This document shows positions 1 to 9,122 of a DNA stretch of 43,259 nucleotides, one piece after another. A model generated the notes under the pieces. That model was not told the DNA's origin and did not search any database. It worked only from the letters and a program-made list of their open reading frames with translations. The position numbers and the translations under genes are program-made. The stretch lies in the NCBI RefSeq assembly GCF_020297365.1, contig NZ_JAIXIG010000032.1, positions 1-43,259 on the forward strand. Direction: 5' to 3'. Within the stretch, counting starts at the first letter, position 1; every line of letters starts with the position of its first letter. Origin of the DNA: Curtobacterium oceanosedimentum. GTDB lineage: Bacteria > Actinomycetota > Actinomycetes > Actinomycetales > Microbacteriaceae.

Positions 1-23
1 CGGGCGGGCGGTGGGCCGCGGCG

Positions 24-3000
24 TCAGCCGGCGGGTGCGGGCTCGGGGGCGGGCTGCTCGGGTGACGGCTCGGGTTCGGGAGCCGGCTCGATCGACGCGC
101 TCGGAGGGTTCGGGTCCTCGTGCCCGTCGACGATCGCGGCGACGGACACGTAGCCCTCGCGCAGGGTGCTGTCGATCACGGGAAGGTCTCCAGGGGCGTA
201 CTGCTGAGCCGGCGTGCACCGGTCGGTGAGCAGACGAGGCTGGCAGATCCGCACGACGTAGCCCGTCGGCTGGAGCCCGGCGTTCTGCGGCGGTGCGGCG
301 ACGGTCACCTGTGTCCCGGCGGTCATGGTCGGGGGCAGTGTCGCCCTCGTCTGCACCGGACGGAGCCCGCCGACGGTCGTGCCGTCGCCGCAGAAGTTCG
401 ACGTCCCGTCGGCGCAGGCCACCACCGTGACGCTCACCGTGGAGCCGTACGCAGCTCCCGTCACCCACGACCCGTTGCCGCCGAACGGCACGGAGCCGCC
501 ACCGTTCACCGAGTACTCGAAGTGGTCGATCGAGCCGTTCGCACTCGGCTGCGCTCGCGGGTTCCGGATGCGGATCGCGAAGGTTCCCTCGTCGCCGCGG
601 AACTCCTCGACCGCGATGTCCGCCGACGCGGTCCCCGGCGCCGCGTACCCCTGCACCGAGGCCGCCCGGCTCGGCGTGCAGAACAGGCCGTTGTCGGCGA
701 GTGCGACGTACTGGAAGTTGCCGTTCGAGTTCAGGGTGTCGGTCGCGTTCGCGCCGTTCCACGTCTTGTCCGCGCCGGCCGTCGAGCAACCGGCCGGGAT
801 GTCGACCCGCGGCGCGTAGCGCACGATCCGCAGCGACCGGCCGCTCCCGGCCCAGTCGGTCTCCGCGGCGCTCAGGGTCACCGTCGTCCGTCCGGGCGAG
901 GCGTCACGCTTGGCGTCGAGGGTCGGTGTCGCCGGCGTCCCGACGGCGGTCCCGGTCGCCGACGCCGCGTTCCACTGCACGACGGTGCCGTTGCGGTCCG
1001 CCGCGTTGCGGGCCGAGACGGTGACCTTGTACTGGGCCGCGCTCTGGGCACCGGTGAACGAGGTGCTGGTGGCCGTGCCGGTGTGACGGGTCGTCGACAG
1101 GCCGGGGCCCTCGATCGTGACGATGTGGTCGTCGACCGGGCTGCCGCCGTTCGGCGCGGACACCTTGCCCCACTTGACGTCGAGCTGGTTCGGCGTGGAC
1201 CGGCTGGGCGAGACCGTGATGCCCTTCGGCGGCGCGGGCACGAAGTCGGCACTCACGGTCCCGGAGCGGGGCGAGGGCTTCGAGTCGCCGACGGCGTTCG
1301 TCGCGACGACCTGGAACCGGTAGGAACCCTTGGGGTCGAGCCCGGTGATGGTGCACACGGTCGCGGTGCCGCAGTTCTTCGCGACACCGTTCGTCCCGAC
1401 GAGTCGGTAGCCGGTGATCGGCGAGTTGTTGGCCTGCGGCGTCGACCACGTGAGCGTGGCGCGGCCACCCTCGTAGGAACCGGTGCGGGTCGGCGCACCC
1501 GGTGCGTCCGGGACGTCCTGCACGGCGATCGTGACGTCGCCCCAGACGTACCGGTCCGGGTCGTTCGTGGCGTCGGCGACCTGGTACTGCAGGTGCGCGT
1601 CGACGGGCTTCGCGCTGTCCGCCACGCGGACCTGCAGCCGGCTGCGGTCACCGCTCGGCGTCACGGTCACACCGCTCGGCAGGCCACCGGCGAGTCCGCG
1701 GATGTTCACCACGCGCAGACGCTGACCGGGGAACGGGTTGGTCGGCCGGTCGTTCGCGAGCACGTCGATGGTGGTGGTCTGGCCGCGCTCGGCGACCGCG
1801 CGGTCCGCCCCGGGCTGCACGAGCGGCCGCGTCGAGGCGACGACACCGACGGTGATCGTTCCGGCACGCCCGCTGTTGGCGTCGTCGGCGACGCCGATCC
1901 CGATCGACGCGGTGGTGTTCTTCTTGACGGTGTCGGCGAGGGTGATCGTGAGCTGCTGCTTCGCGATCGACGCGGTCGTGCCCGCGGACGGGCGGCCCAC
2001 CACCGAGTACCGCAGCTCCGGGAGGTCCTTCGGGTACGGGTAGTCGGTCAGCTTGGTGAGGTCGATGCGCCGCGTCTCGCCGGGCTGCATCTCGACCGAC
2101 GAGCCGGTGAACGCCGGCGGCTGGTTGGAGCGGGGCGTCACGGTCACCGGCAGCACGAGGGTCGCGACGCGCCCCTTCCCGCCGTTGGCCGCCGACCCGT
2201 CGGTGACCTCGAACGAGATCGACGCCTTGCCGTAGTAGAGCTTCGACGACGTGAACTGCAGGGTGGACGAGTCGACGACCAGGCTCTGCCCGTTCGCGTG
2301 GGTCGCCTTGACCGTGCCGCGGTCGGTGATCCTCGCCGTCTCGCCGTTCGCGGTGACGACGAAGTCCTCGAGCGGGATCCGGACCGTGGCCTCGCTCTTC
2401 ACCGTGACCGCCCCAGCACTGCGGTTGATCTGCGGCAGCGCGTCGTCGAAACCGGGCACGTTGATGAAGCCGTACGAGACGACGTCCGGGTGGTCCAGGC
2501 GTGCCACCGAGAACGGGATCACCTGCGACTCGTCGGTCAGGCGCACCGTGATCCGGCCGTCGTCGGTGGTGCGAGCGGTGTCGCCGTAGCCGTCCACGAC
2601 CCCGACACGCAGGTCGGCTGCCGTGCCCTCGGCGAAGAAGACGTTGTCGAGCACGTCGACGGTCACGCTCTGGCGGCGCAGGATGTCCTGCAGGTCCAGG
2701 GTGGTGTCGTCGACCTCGGGACGCAGCGGTTGGGCGTCCTCGTCGACGGTCACGGTGAGGAAGGTCGTGCTCGATCCCCCGCTGGCGTTCGCGACCGTGT
2801 ACAGCACCGCGTAGTCGCCCTGCTTCGCGGACTTCGGCGGCGTGACGCGGATCTGCTGCTTCCGCAGGACCTTGGCCGTCACGTCGTCGTCGGTCGGTTC
2901 CGCACGCGCGACCGTGAGCTGGCCGCCCTGCGGGTCGGAGTCGTTCTGCAGGACCCGCACGGTGACGGAGCCCCCGGGCCGGATGGTGACGTGGTCGGCC

Positions 3001-5897
3001 TCGGCGACGGGGTTCGACGCCTGTTCCGCGCGGGGCGCGATGCCGACGCGGACGGTCCCGGTGGCGCGTGCCCCGAGTGCATCGACGACCGTGTAGGTGA
3101 ACTCGTCGGTGCCGGCCGAGTAGTCGCCGGCCTCGTAGGTGAGAGCGTCGGCGGCGACGTCCGTCACGGACCCCTTGTCGGGGTTCGACGCGACGCCGAC
3201 GAGCTGCACCGAGTCGCCGTCCGGGTCGATGCCGTTGAGCGGCACGGTGACGCGCACGGACGAGCCCGCGACGACCCGGGCCGTGACCGTCTGCGGCACC
3301 GGCGGGTTGTTCGTCGCCGTGTCGCGCTCGCGCACCGAGATCGACACCGTGGCATCGGCGTACTGCCCGTCCGGACCGGCGACGCGGTACACGGCGGTGT
3401 GGTTGCCCGGCGTCTCCGGCGCGAGGTACCGCAGGTGGTCGCCGGATGCGAACAGGAGCCCGCCGTCGCCGGGCACGTTCTGCACCAGGTCCGGGCGCAG
3501 GGTCAGCGGCTCGCCCTCCGGCTGCGTGTCGTTGTCGAGGACGTCGATGTTCGCGACGTCACCCACGCGCACCGTCGCCGAGTCGGGCTGTGCGACCGGG
3601 GGCTGGATGCGGTCGGGACGCGGGATCTCGACCACTGTGATCGTGCCGGGCGACGACGCGAGGCCGTTGGTCACGGTGTAGCCGAACGACACCGGGCCGT
3701 CGAGCGGCGCGGTGAGCGTCACCCGGACCGTGTGCTGGTCGAGGATGCTGGCCTGCACCCCGCTGCCGCGGCCGGGCCCGTCCAGGGCGGTCACGAGCAG
3801 GACGCCACCCGCGGGGTCGATGTCCGTCGCGGTCACGTCGGTGTCCTTGGTCGACAGGGTGTCGACGAAGACCGTCTTCGGGGTCGTGATCGGCGCCGTC
3901 GAGGCGTCCGGCGGTGCGAGGACGGTGACGCGGACGATGCCGCTCGACGTCTTCACGCCGTCCGTCACCGTGTACTCGAGCTGGTGGTCCCCCGCGCGCT
4001 CCCCCTGCACCCGGAAGGTGCCGGCGTCGTAGCTCGGGGTGACGGTGAGGCCCGACGCCGACGACACGCTCGTCAGGGTCACGGTGCCGTTGCCGCCGCG
4101 GACGTGGTCGAGCGGTTCGACCGTGAACGCCTTGCCCGCGTACCCCGACACCGGGAACGGGTCGGCGCGCAGCGGCACGCTGCCCTGCTTCGCGACGCGG
4201 AGCGTGGCGGCTCCGCGACCGTCGGCCCGGCCGTCGCTCACGACGAGCTGCACGGACCGTTCGCCGGTCCGGCCGCTGTCGTTGCGGTAGTCGAGCAACC
4301 CGTCCGGCGTGGTCGACACGCGGTCGCCGTCGGAGGCCGTGGCGGACACCAGGTAGACCGGGTCGCCGTCGGGGTCCACCCAGTCGGCGAGCACGTTCGT
4401 CACGACGTGGCCGTTCTGCACGACGTCGGCAGAGGTGTCGCGGACCTGTCGCGGCGCGTCGTTCCGACTGTCGGGGCGGACGGTCACGCGGACCGTCGCG
4501 GTGTCCGATCCGCCGTTGCCGTCGGTGATCGTGTACGGGAACGAGAGCACGCCCGTCGCGCGGGACGACAGGGTCACCTGCAGCCGTTGGCCGTCGCCGA
4601 CGATGGTGACCCGGCCTGCGGAGCCGGGCAGGTCGCCGACCTCGCTCACGATGATCGGGTCGCCGTTGGGGTCGTAGTCGTTGAGCAGGACCGGGAGGCT
4701 CGTGGTGCGTCCCGGACGAGCGCCCAGCTCGTCGTCGACCGCCACCGGCGGCTTCTGGTCCTTGTCGACCTCGGGGTCGTCGTCGGACACCTGTTCCTGC
4801 TGCTGCTCGTCGTCCTGGTCGATCAGGTCGGCCCAGTTGTCGATGAGCTGCCCGCTGCGGTCGATCGCCCACGAGCGCCCGCTGCGCGGGTCGTTCGCGA
4901 CGACCGTCTCACCGTTGTGCAGGATCTGCAGCTCGCTGGTGCCGCCGGTGCTCGCCAGCCGCTGCAGGGCACTGCCGTCGCAGGTGTCGACGGCCTGGCC
5001 ACCGGCCCACGCGGCGTACGTGCACGAGCCGTCCACGAGCGGCCGCGCCGCCCGCCCGGACACCTGCATGGCGGTCGCGTCGACGGCGCCCGACGCACCG
5101 ACGCGCACGAGCCCGGCGGTCCCGGCGACCGTGAACCGGTCGCTGGAGTCGGAGGACCGCTGCAGGGCCGGCGACGACCCGATGCGGTCGCCGAGTTCCA
5201 CCGTCCGGCCGTCGACCGAGAGCGCCCCGCTGGTGCGGTCGAGCACGGCGAGGTGTCCGTCGGCGGTCGCGACCTGGAAGTCGTCACCGCCGTCCGCGTC
5301 GACCTTCCAGCGTTGGTCGACGGTGAGGGTCGTCCCGACGTCGACGAGCGACGCGGTGCCGGTCTTCGCCGAGTAGACCGCCACGTGGTCGTCCGAGGCG
5401 TCGAACACCGTGTCCGCGCCGAGGGTCAGGTCGGCCTTGGTCGAGGCGTCGAACTCGGCGAGGTCGGCGGCCGGTGTGGCCCACAGCTCGCCGGTGTCGG
5501 CGTTCCCGATGACCGCCGTGTCGCCGGCGAGGAAGACGCGCGGGGTCCCGGCGGGCAGCGTGACCGGGTCGCCGACCGTGGCGTGGGCGACGTCGACCTG
5601 CGCGACCGTGCCCTTCGTCTCGTCGACGCTGTAGACCATCGAGCCACGCTGCAGGACGGACACGTCGTCGCTGGTCGTCTCGACCGCGGTGTTGAGCTGC
5701 AGGACGCCGGTGTTGGCCCGGCCGACCGCTCCGTACTCGGCGGAGGGCACCCAGACGGTGCCGTCCCCCAGGTCGACGCGCTGCGTGTGGTACCCGGTGG
5801 AGACGATGGCCGTGGTCGCGACGACGGCGGCGACGAGCACGGATGCGCCGGTCGTGACGGCGGCCGACCGGTGCTTCGACAGGAAGGCGCGGATCAC
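24..5897 (-). CDS. Giant surface protein with beta-propeller-like, tandem Ig-like and fibronectin III modules
   Basis: This is a membrane-anchored extracellular protein of about 1957 residues. The GTG start at 5897 is chosen because it overlaps the kinase stop codon (GTGA) and puts the membrane helix (about residues 12-32) near the N terminus; the frame is open 27 codons further upstream, but that stretch only overlaps the kinase. Residues about 35-395 look like a repeated beta-strand (propeller-like) region. About eleven Ig/cadherin-like repeats follow, several opening with patterns such as PPVAVDD or NDYDPNGD (alanine/aspartate, then D-P-x-G-D). Two clear FN3 modules come next, then further beta-rich modules and a Pro/Glu-rich tail (EPAPEPEPSPEQ). 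Actinobacteria often carry such a gene beside kinase, PP2C and FHA genes. The ligand and role are unknown; adhesion or wall sensing is inference. The family is well supported, the function is not. Confidence 0.88.
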   Translation of the reverse strand: MIRAFLSKHRSAAVTTGASVLVAAVVATTAIVSTGYHTQRVDLGDGTVWVPSAEYGAVGRANTGVLQLNTAVETTSDDVSVLQRGSMVYSVDETKGTVAQVDVAHATVGDPVTLPAGTPRVFLAGDTAVIGNADTGELWATPAADLAEFDASTKADLTLGADTVFDASDDHVAVYSAKTGTASLVDVGTTLTVDQRWKVDADGGDDFQVATADGHLAVLDRTSGALSVDGRTVELGDRIGSSPALQRSSDSSDRFTVAGTAGLVRVGASGAVDATAMQVSGRAARPLVDGSCTYAAWAGGQAVDTCDGSALQRLASTGGTSELQILHNGETVVANDPRSGRSWAIDRSGQLIDNWADLIDQDDEQQQEQVSDDDPEVDKDQKPPVAVDDELGARPGRTTSLPVLLNDYDPNGDPIIVSEVGDLPGSAGRVTIVGDGQRLQVTLSSRATGVLSFPYTITDGNGGSDTATVRVTVRPDSRNDAPRQVRDTSADVVQNGHVVTNVLADWVDPDGDPVYLVSATASDGDRVSTTPDGLLDYRNDSGRTGERSVQLVVSDGRADGRGAATLRVAKQGSVPLRADPFPVSGYAGKAFTVEPLDHVRGGNGTVTLTSVSSASGLTVTPSYDAGTFRVQGERAGDHQLEYTVTDGVKTSSGIVRVTVLAPPDASTAPITTPKTVFVDTLSTKDTDVTATDIDPAGGVLLVTALDGPGRGSGVQASILDQHTVRVTLTAPLDGPVSFGYTVTNGLASSPGTITVVEIPRPDRIQPPVAQPDSATVRVGDVANIDVLDNDTQPEGEPLTLRPDLVQNVPGDGGLLFASGDHLRYLAPETPGNHTAVYRVAGPDGQYADATVSISVRERDTATNNPPVPQTVTARVVAGSSVRVTVPLNGIDPDGDSVQLVGVASNPDKGSVTDVAADALTYEAGDYSAGTDEFTYTVVDALGARATGTVRVGIAPRAEQASNPVAEADHVTIRPGGSVTVRVLQNDSDPQGGQLTVARAEPTDDDVTAKVLRKQQIRVTPPKSAKQGDYAVLYTVANASGGSSTTFLTVTVDEDAQPLRPEVDDTTLDLQDILRRQSVTVDVLDNVFFAEGTAADLRVGVVDGYGDTARTTDDGRITVRLTDESQVIPFSVARLDHPDVVSYGFINVPGFDDALPQINRSAGAVTVKSEATVRIPLEDFVVTANGETARITDRGTVKATHANGQSLVVDSSTLQFTSSKLYYGKASISFEVTDGSAANGGKGRVATLVLPVTVTPRSNQPPAFTGSSVEMQPGETRRIDLTKLTDYPYPKDLPELRYSVVGRPSAGTTASIAKQQLTITLADTVKKNTTASIGIGVADDANSGRAGTITVGVVASTRPLVQPGADRAVAERGQTTTIDVLANDRPTNPFPGQRLRVVNIRGLAGGLPSGVTVTPSGDRSRLQVRVADSAKPVDAHLQYQVADATNDPDRYVWGDVTIAVQDVPDAPGAPTRTGSYEGGRATLTWSTPQANNSPITGYRLVGTNGVAKNCGTATVCTITGLDPKGSYRFQVVATNAVGDSKPSPRSGTVSADFVPAPPKGITVSPSRSTPNQLDVKWGKVSAPNGGSPVDDHIVTIEGPGLSTTRHTGTATSTSFTGAQSAAQYKVTVSARNAADRNGTVVQWNAASATGTAVGTPATPTLDAKRDASPGRTTVTLSAAETDWAGSGRSLRIVRYAPRVDIPAGCSTAGADKTWNGANATDTLNSNGNFQYVALADNGLFCTPSRAASVQGYAAPGTASADIAVEEFRGDEGTFAIRIRNPRAQPSANGSIDHFEYSVNGGGSVPFGGNGSWVTGAAYGSTVSVTVVACADGTSNFCGDGTTVGGLRPVQTRATLPPTMTAGTQVTVAAPPQNAGLQPTGYVVRICQPRLLTDRCTPAQQYAPGDLPVIDSTLREGYVSVAAIVDGHEDPNPPSASIEPAPEPEPSPEQPAPEPAPAG

Positions 5898-7306
5898 CCG
5901 GCGCTCCCGATCGTCGCGCACTTCTGCGCGCTCGCCGCCCCGGTCTTGCCGTCGCGGTTCACGGCGACGGCGATGCACTCCTCGTCGCCGCGCTCCCCGG
6001 AGACCACGAAGGTCGTGCCGGTCTGCTGGCTCGACGATCCGTTCGACGAGATGACGTAGGTGTCACCGCTGCGCAGGCCCGGGTCGACCCAGCTGAACGA
6101 CACCGACTCGGCTGACGGGTCGGCCCGGACGTCCTCCACGGTCGGGACGGCTCCGGTACCGAGCCGCCCCACCACCACGACCGTCGCGATCGTGAGGGCT
6201 GCGACGACCACCAGGGTCAGCGAGCCGGCCCACACGAGCGTGGAACGGTTCCGACGGCGGGTGCGTGTGACCGAACCGGTCCGGTGCACGGTGCCGACGC
6301 TCTGCGACCCGGCTGCGACCACGCCGCCCTGCACGGCACGGCGGGTGCGGCGTCGGCCCCCGACCCGCGTGGGCGGCTGGAGCTCGCGGATCATCGTCCG
6401 TTCGCCGTCCGCCGTGGGGGTCGAGATCGCCCACGCCTCGACCGCGACGTCGGCGGAGGTCTGCGGGATGCCGAGCTCGGCCTCGACCTGCTGGAAGCCG
6501 CGGACGAGTTCGATCACCGTCGCCGGTCGGGCCTGCGGGCGACGGGACAGCGCAGTGGCGAGCAGGCGCTCCAGCGTCGGCGGGACGTCGGTGCGACCGG
6601 TCGGCTTCGGACCGCCCTTGTCGATGCGGTGCATCAGGTCGCTGGCGCCGTTCTTCCCGCCGCGGACCTCGAAGGGGCTGCGGCCGGCGAGCAGCGAGTA
6701 CACGGTGGCGGCGAGGGAGTAGACCTCGGACTGGATCGTGCCGCGGGACTCGTCGATGAGCACCTCGGGCGCGGACCACGGGATCGACATGCCGATCGGT
6801 TCGTCCGGGTCCGTGCCGCCGATGGTGGCCGCGATGCCGAAGTCGGACAGCACGGGGTTGCCGTACGCGGTCAGCAGGATGTTGGACGGCTTGATGTCAC
6901 GGTGGAGCACGCCCTCGCGGTGCGCGGTCTCGAGTGCGGAACCGATGCGGATGCCGATCGACAGCACCTCGGACACCGGGATCGGCTCGCGGCGGTAGCG
7001 CTCGCTCAACGACGAGGAGCACAGCTCCATCACCAGGTACGGGCGCCCGTCCGCGGCGACGCTCGCCTGCAGGACGGTGAGGATCGACGGGTGCGTACTG
7101 AGCCGCGCCATGAGGTTCGCCTCGGCCTGGAACATCTGCCGCACGCGGTCGTCCACGACCTCGTCGAGGAGCACCTTCACGGCGACCTGCCGGCGCGGCA
7201 TGTCCTGCTCGTAGAGGAAGACGTCGGCGAACCCGCCGGACCCGAGGACGTGCACGGGGCTGAAGCCCGGGATCACCGGCGGGGTGGACGGCAGGCGTCG
7301 CGCCAT
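5894..7306 (-). CDS. Membrane Ser/Thr protein kinase with extracellular FN3-like module
   Basis: This is a eukaryotic-type (Hanks/PknB-like) kinase of 470 residues. The ATG at 7306 is chosen because GGGAGGAG lies about 6 bases upstream and the protein then begins just before the glycine-rich loop; the frame runs 29 codons further but without kinase-like sequence. Visible motifs are the loop GSGGFADV (22-29), VAVK with Lys44, HRDIKPSN (135-142, catalytic Asp137), DFG (155-157) and APE (179-181). A basic juxtamembrane stretch precedes one membrane helix (about 357-380). The roughly 90 external residues look like one FN3 or Ig module rather than PASTA repeats. The stop codon overlaps the start of the giant surface protein, so translational coupling is likely. 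The phosphatase and FHA genes upstream are its expected partners. Confidence 0.93.
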   Translation of the reverse strand: MARRLPSTPPVIPGFSPVHVLGSGGFADVFLYEQDMPRRQVAVKVLLDEVVDDRVRQMFQAEANLMARLSTHPSILTVLQASVAADGRPYLVMELCSSSLSERYRREPIPVSEVLSIGIRIGSALETAHREGVLHRDIKPSNILLTAYGNPVLSDFGIAATIGGTDPDEPIGMSIPWSAPEVLIDESRGTIQSEVYSLAATVYSLLAGRSPFEVRGGKNGASDLMHRIDKGGPKPTGRTDVPPTLERLLATALSRRPQARPATVIELVRGFQQVEAELGIPQTSADVAVEAWAISTPTADGERTMIRELQPPTRVGGRRRTRRAVQGGVVAAGSQSVGTVHRTGSVTRTRRRNRSTLVWAGSLTLVVVAALTIATVVVVGRLGTGAVPTVEDVRADPSAESVSFSWVDPGLRSGDTYVISSNGSSSQQTGTTFVVSGERGDEECIAVAVNRDGKTGAASAQKCATIGSAG

Positions 7307-7417
7307 GGTCCTCTCCTCCCCCGGCCGAGCGGCCAGCTTGCTCGTCGTGGCCTTGTCATTGTACGAAGCGTGGGCGACGGGCTCTCCGCGCACCGATCCC
7401 CCACGGTCGGGTGCACT

Positions 7418-7432
7418 CCCCCAGTTCGGGGG
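7418..7432 (-). other. GC hairpin between phosphatase and kinase genes
   Basis: Five C, a five-base AGTTC loop and five or more G lie in the 129-base gap between the PP2C stop and the kinase start. There is no T tract, so this may be a pause or processing site rather than a terminator. The call rests only on the inverted repeat. Confidence 0.25.
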
Positions 7433-7435
7433 GGG

Positions 7436-8257
7436 TCAGTGACGGGGCAGCGTGTCCTCGAGGTCGCCGTCGTCCGGTGCCGCGTCGACCTGCAGGACCA
7501 CCACGGTGACGTTGTCGCGCCCGCCCGCCACCACGGCATCGCCGACGAGGCGTTCGGCGAGCTCCTGGGCTCCGGGCTCCCGAGCGGCGATCCGCCCGAT
7601 CCCGGCGTCGCCGAGCTCCTTCGTCAACCCGTCGGAGCACACGATGTAGCGGTCTCCGGCCCGCAGGGGCAGCGTCCACCAGTCGGGCGCCGGCGGCTCC
7701 CCGAAGCCGACCGCCCGCGTGATCACGTTGCTGTCCGGGTGCTGCTCGGCGTCCTCCGCGCGCAGCAGACCGGCGTCCACCATCTCCTGCACGACCGAGT
7801 GGTCGACGGTGACGCGTCGGAGCACGCCGTCCTCGATGCGGTAGGTGCGGGAGTCGCCGACGTTGAAGACGAGCGCGGCGGGCTGCCCGAGCGAGGCCAC
7901 GAGGGCGATGCCGGTGACGGTGGTCCCCGCACCGATCGCGTTCCCCCCGGCGGCGCGCTCGATGTCGGCGGTCGCGAGCAGCAGCGCCCGCTGGATGCCC
8001 TGACGGGTGGTGAAGGACTCGGGCGTCACCTGCTCCAGGCGGCGCACGACGGCGTCGCTCGCGCGGTCACCGGCCAAGTGGCCACCCATGCCGTCCGCCA
8101 CGACGAAGAACGGTGCGCCGACGATGTAGCTGTCCTCGTTGTGGTCGCGTCGCCGCCCGACGTCGGTCGCGGCACCCCACGACAGGGTCAGGGTGGCGCC
8201 GTCGGCACCGGGGATGTCGATGGCGTGCGCAGTGGCTGCTCGGCCGAGTTCGGTCAC
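7436..8257 (-). CDS. PP2C-family Ser/Thr protein phosphatase
   Basis: This is a cytoplasmic metal-dependent phosphatase of 273 residues, expected to reverse phosphorylation by the neighbouring kinase. PP2C motifs appear in order: RRRDHNED (35-42), DGMGGH (55-60, metal-binding Asp55), NVGDSRTYR, CSDGLT and a C-terminal GGRDNVT. There is no membrane segment; the protein is the stand-alone PstP-type catalytic core without the membrane tail of mycobacterial PstP. It starts with GTG three bases after the FHA stop codon, so the two are almost certainly co-transcribed and probably coupled. A 129-base gap then precedes the kinase gene. Confidence 0.94.
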   Translation of the reverse strand: MTELGRAATAHAIDIPGADGATLTLSWGAATDVGRRRDHNEDSYIVGAPFFVVADGMGGHLAGDRASDAVVRRLEQVTPESFTTRQGIQRALLLATADIERAAGGNAIGAGTTVTGIALVASLGQPAALVFNVGDSRTYRIEDGVLRRVTVDHSVVQEMVDAGLLRAEDAEQHPDSNVITRAVGFGEPPAPDWWTLPLRAGDRYIVCSDGLTKELGDAGIGRIAAREPGAQELAERLVGDAVVAGGRDNVTVVVLQVDAAPDDGDLEDTLPRH

Positions 8258-8260
8258 GTG

Positions 8261-9067
8261 TCAGGATCGCTCTCTGGTGGGTCGGGGCGTGCCGTGTGCT
8301 GGTGGATCGGTGGGCCGGGCGGGGACCGCTGACGGCCCCGGTGCCGTCGGTGCGACGCGGAGGTACGGCGAGAGCACCTCGATGGCGTTGCCGTCACCGA
8401 TCTCGACTACCGTACCCGTCAGCGCGACGACCGACGCACCCGACGGCATCCGGTAGGGCGGCGCACCGGCCGGCCGCACCACCGTGCCGTTCGTCGAGCG
8501 GAGGTCCTCGACGACGACCGCCTCGCCCTCGGCGTGCAGCCGGACGTGCGACGAGGAGACCTGCCCGTACACGGAGCGCACGGTGACGAGTTCCGGCGCG
8601 GGACCGCGCGAGACGCGCGGCAGCGACGGACGGCGACCGATGACGACCGGACGGTCGAGTCGGAAGGTCTGGTCGCCGATGCGGACCGACGGCACGTGCG
8701 CCGACGGAGCAGTCGTCGGCGCGGGCACGGCCGGGAGGCCCGCACCGGCCCCGGCGACCAGGTGGCGGTCGGCGCCGGGTCGCCCTGAGACGCGGACCAC
8801 GGTGTCGTCCGGTGCGGCGGTGCCGTCCGGTTCGGCGGTGCTGGCCGTTTCAGCGGTGCCGGCCTGGACGAGCGGGGGCGCCTCCACCAGCGGAGGGCGG
8901 CGGATGACGGTGTCGTCGAGCGCGCCCGCCGTGTCACCGGCGGCGCTGCGGGGCGGACGACCGATGACGGTGTCGCCGAGTGCGTCGTCCTGGCGATCGT
9001 CGCGGACCCGCTGCCGGGGCCCACGGATGACGGTGTCCTCGATGTCCTCGATGTCGTCGTCGCGCAA
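8261..9067 (-). CDS. FHA-domain protein with repeated DTV(I/V) motifs
   Basis: This is a phosphothreonine-binding adaptor of about 268 residues. The TTG at 9067 is preferred because GGGAGG sits seven bases upstream; an in-frame GTG at 9097 would add ten residues. The N-terminal half is disordered, Pro/Ala-rich, and repeats Asp-Thr-Val four times (Thr12, Thr33, Thr53, Thr89), each followed by Ile or Val and an Arg-containing stretch. The C-terminal FHA domain shows VIGRRP (142-147), SSSH (171-174) and STNGT (191-195), the usual phosphopeptide-binding residues. In GarA-type proteins, N-terminal threonines are phosphorylated and bound intramolecularly by the FHA domain; a similar switch here is inference. 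The protein is encoded directly upstream of the phosphatase. Confidence 0.88.
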   Translation of the reverse strand: MRDDDIEDIEDTVIRGPRQRVRDDRQDDALGDTVIGRPPRSAAGDTAGALDDTVIRRPPLVEAPPLVQAGTAETASTAEPDGTAAPDDTVVRVSGRPGADRHLVAGAGAGLPAVPAPTTAPSAHVPSVRIGDQTFRLDRPVVIGRRPSLPRVSRGPAPELVTVRSVYGQVSSSHVRLHAEGEAVVVEDLRSTNGTVVRPAGAPPYRMPSGASVVALTGTVVEIGDGNAIEVLSPYLRVAPTAPGPSAVPARPTDPPAHGTPRPTRERS

Positions 9068-9122
9068 CCGGAGTCCTCCCAGGGTGGTCTCCCCCACCGT
9101 AGACGATCCTGTCGACCCCTCG

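Noticed and set aside
120..6059. A plus-strand open frame of nearly 2000 codons opposite the giant surface protein
   Set aside because: It is an antisense shadow produced by high GC at third positions. It has no recognisable domain, is Arg/Gly/Asp/Val-rich and lacks a ribosome-binding site.
7307..7393. Longer kinase start at 7393
   Set aside because: The extra 29 residues are not kinase-like, and a strong ribosome-binding site points to ATG 7306.
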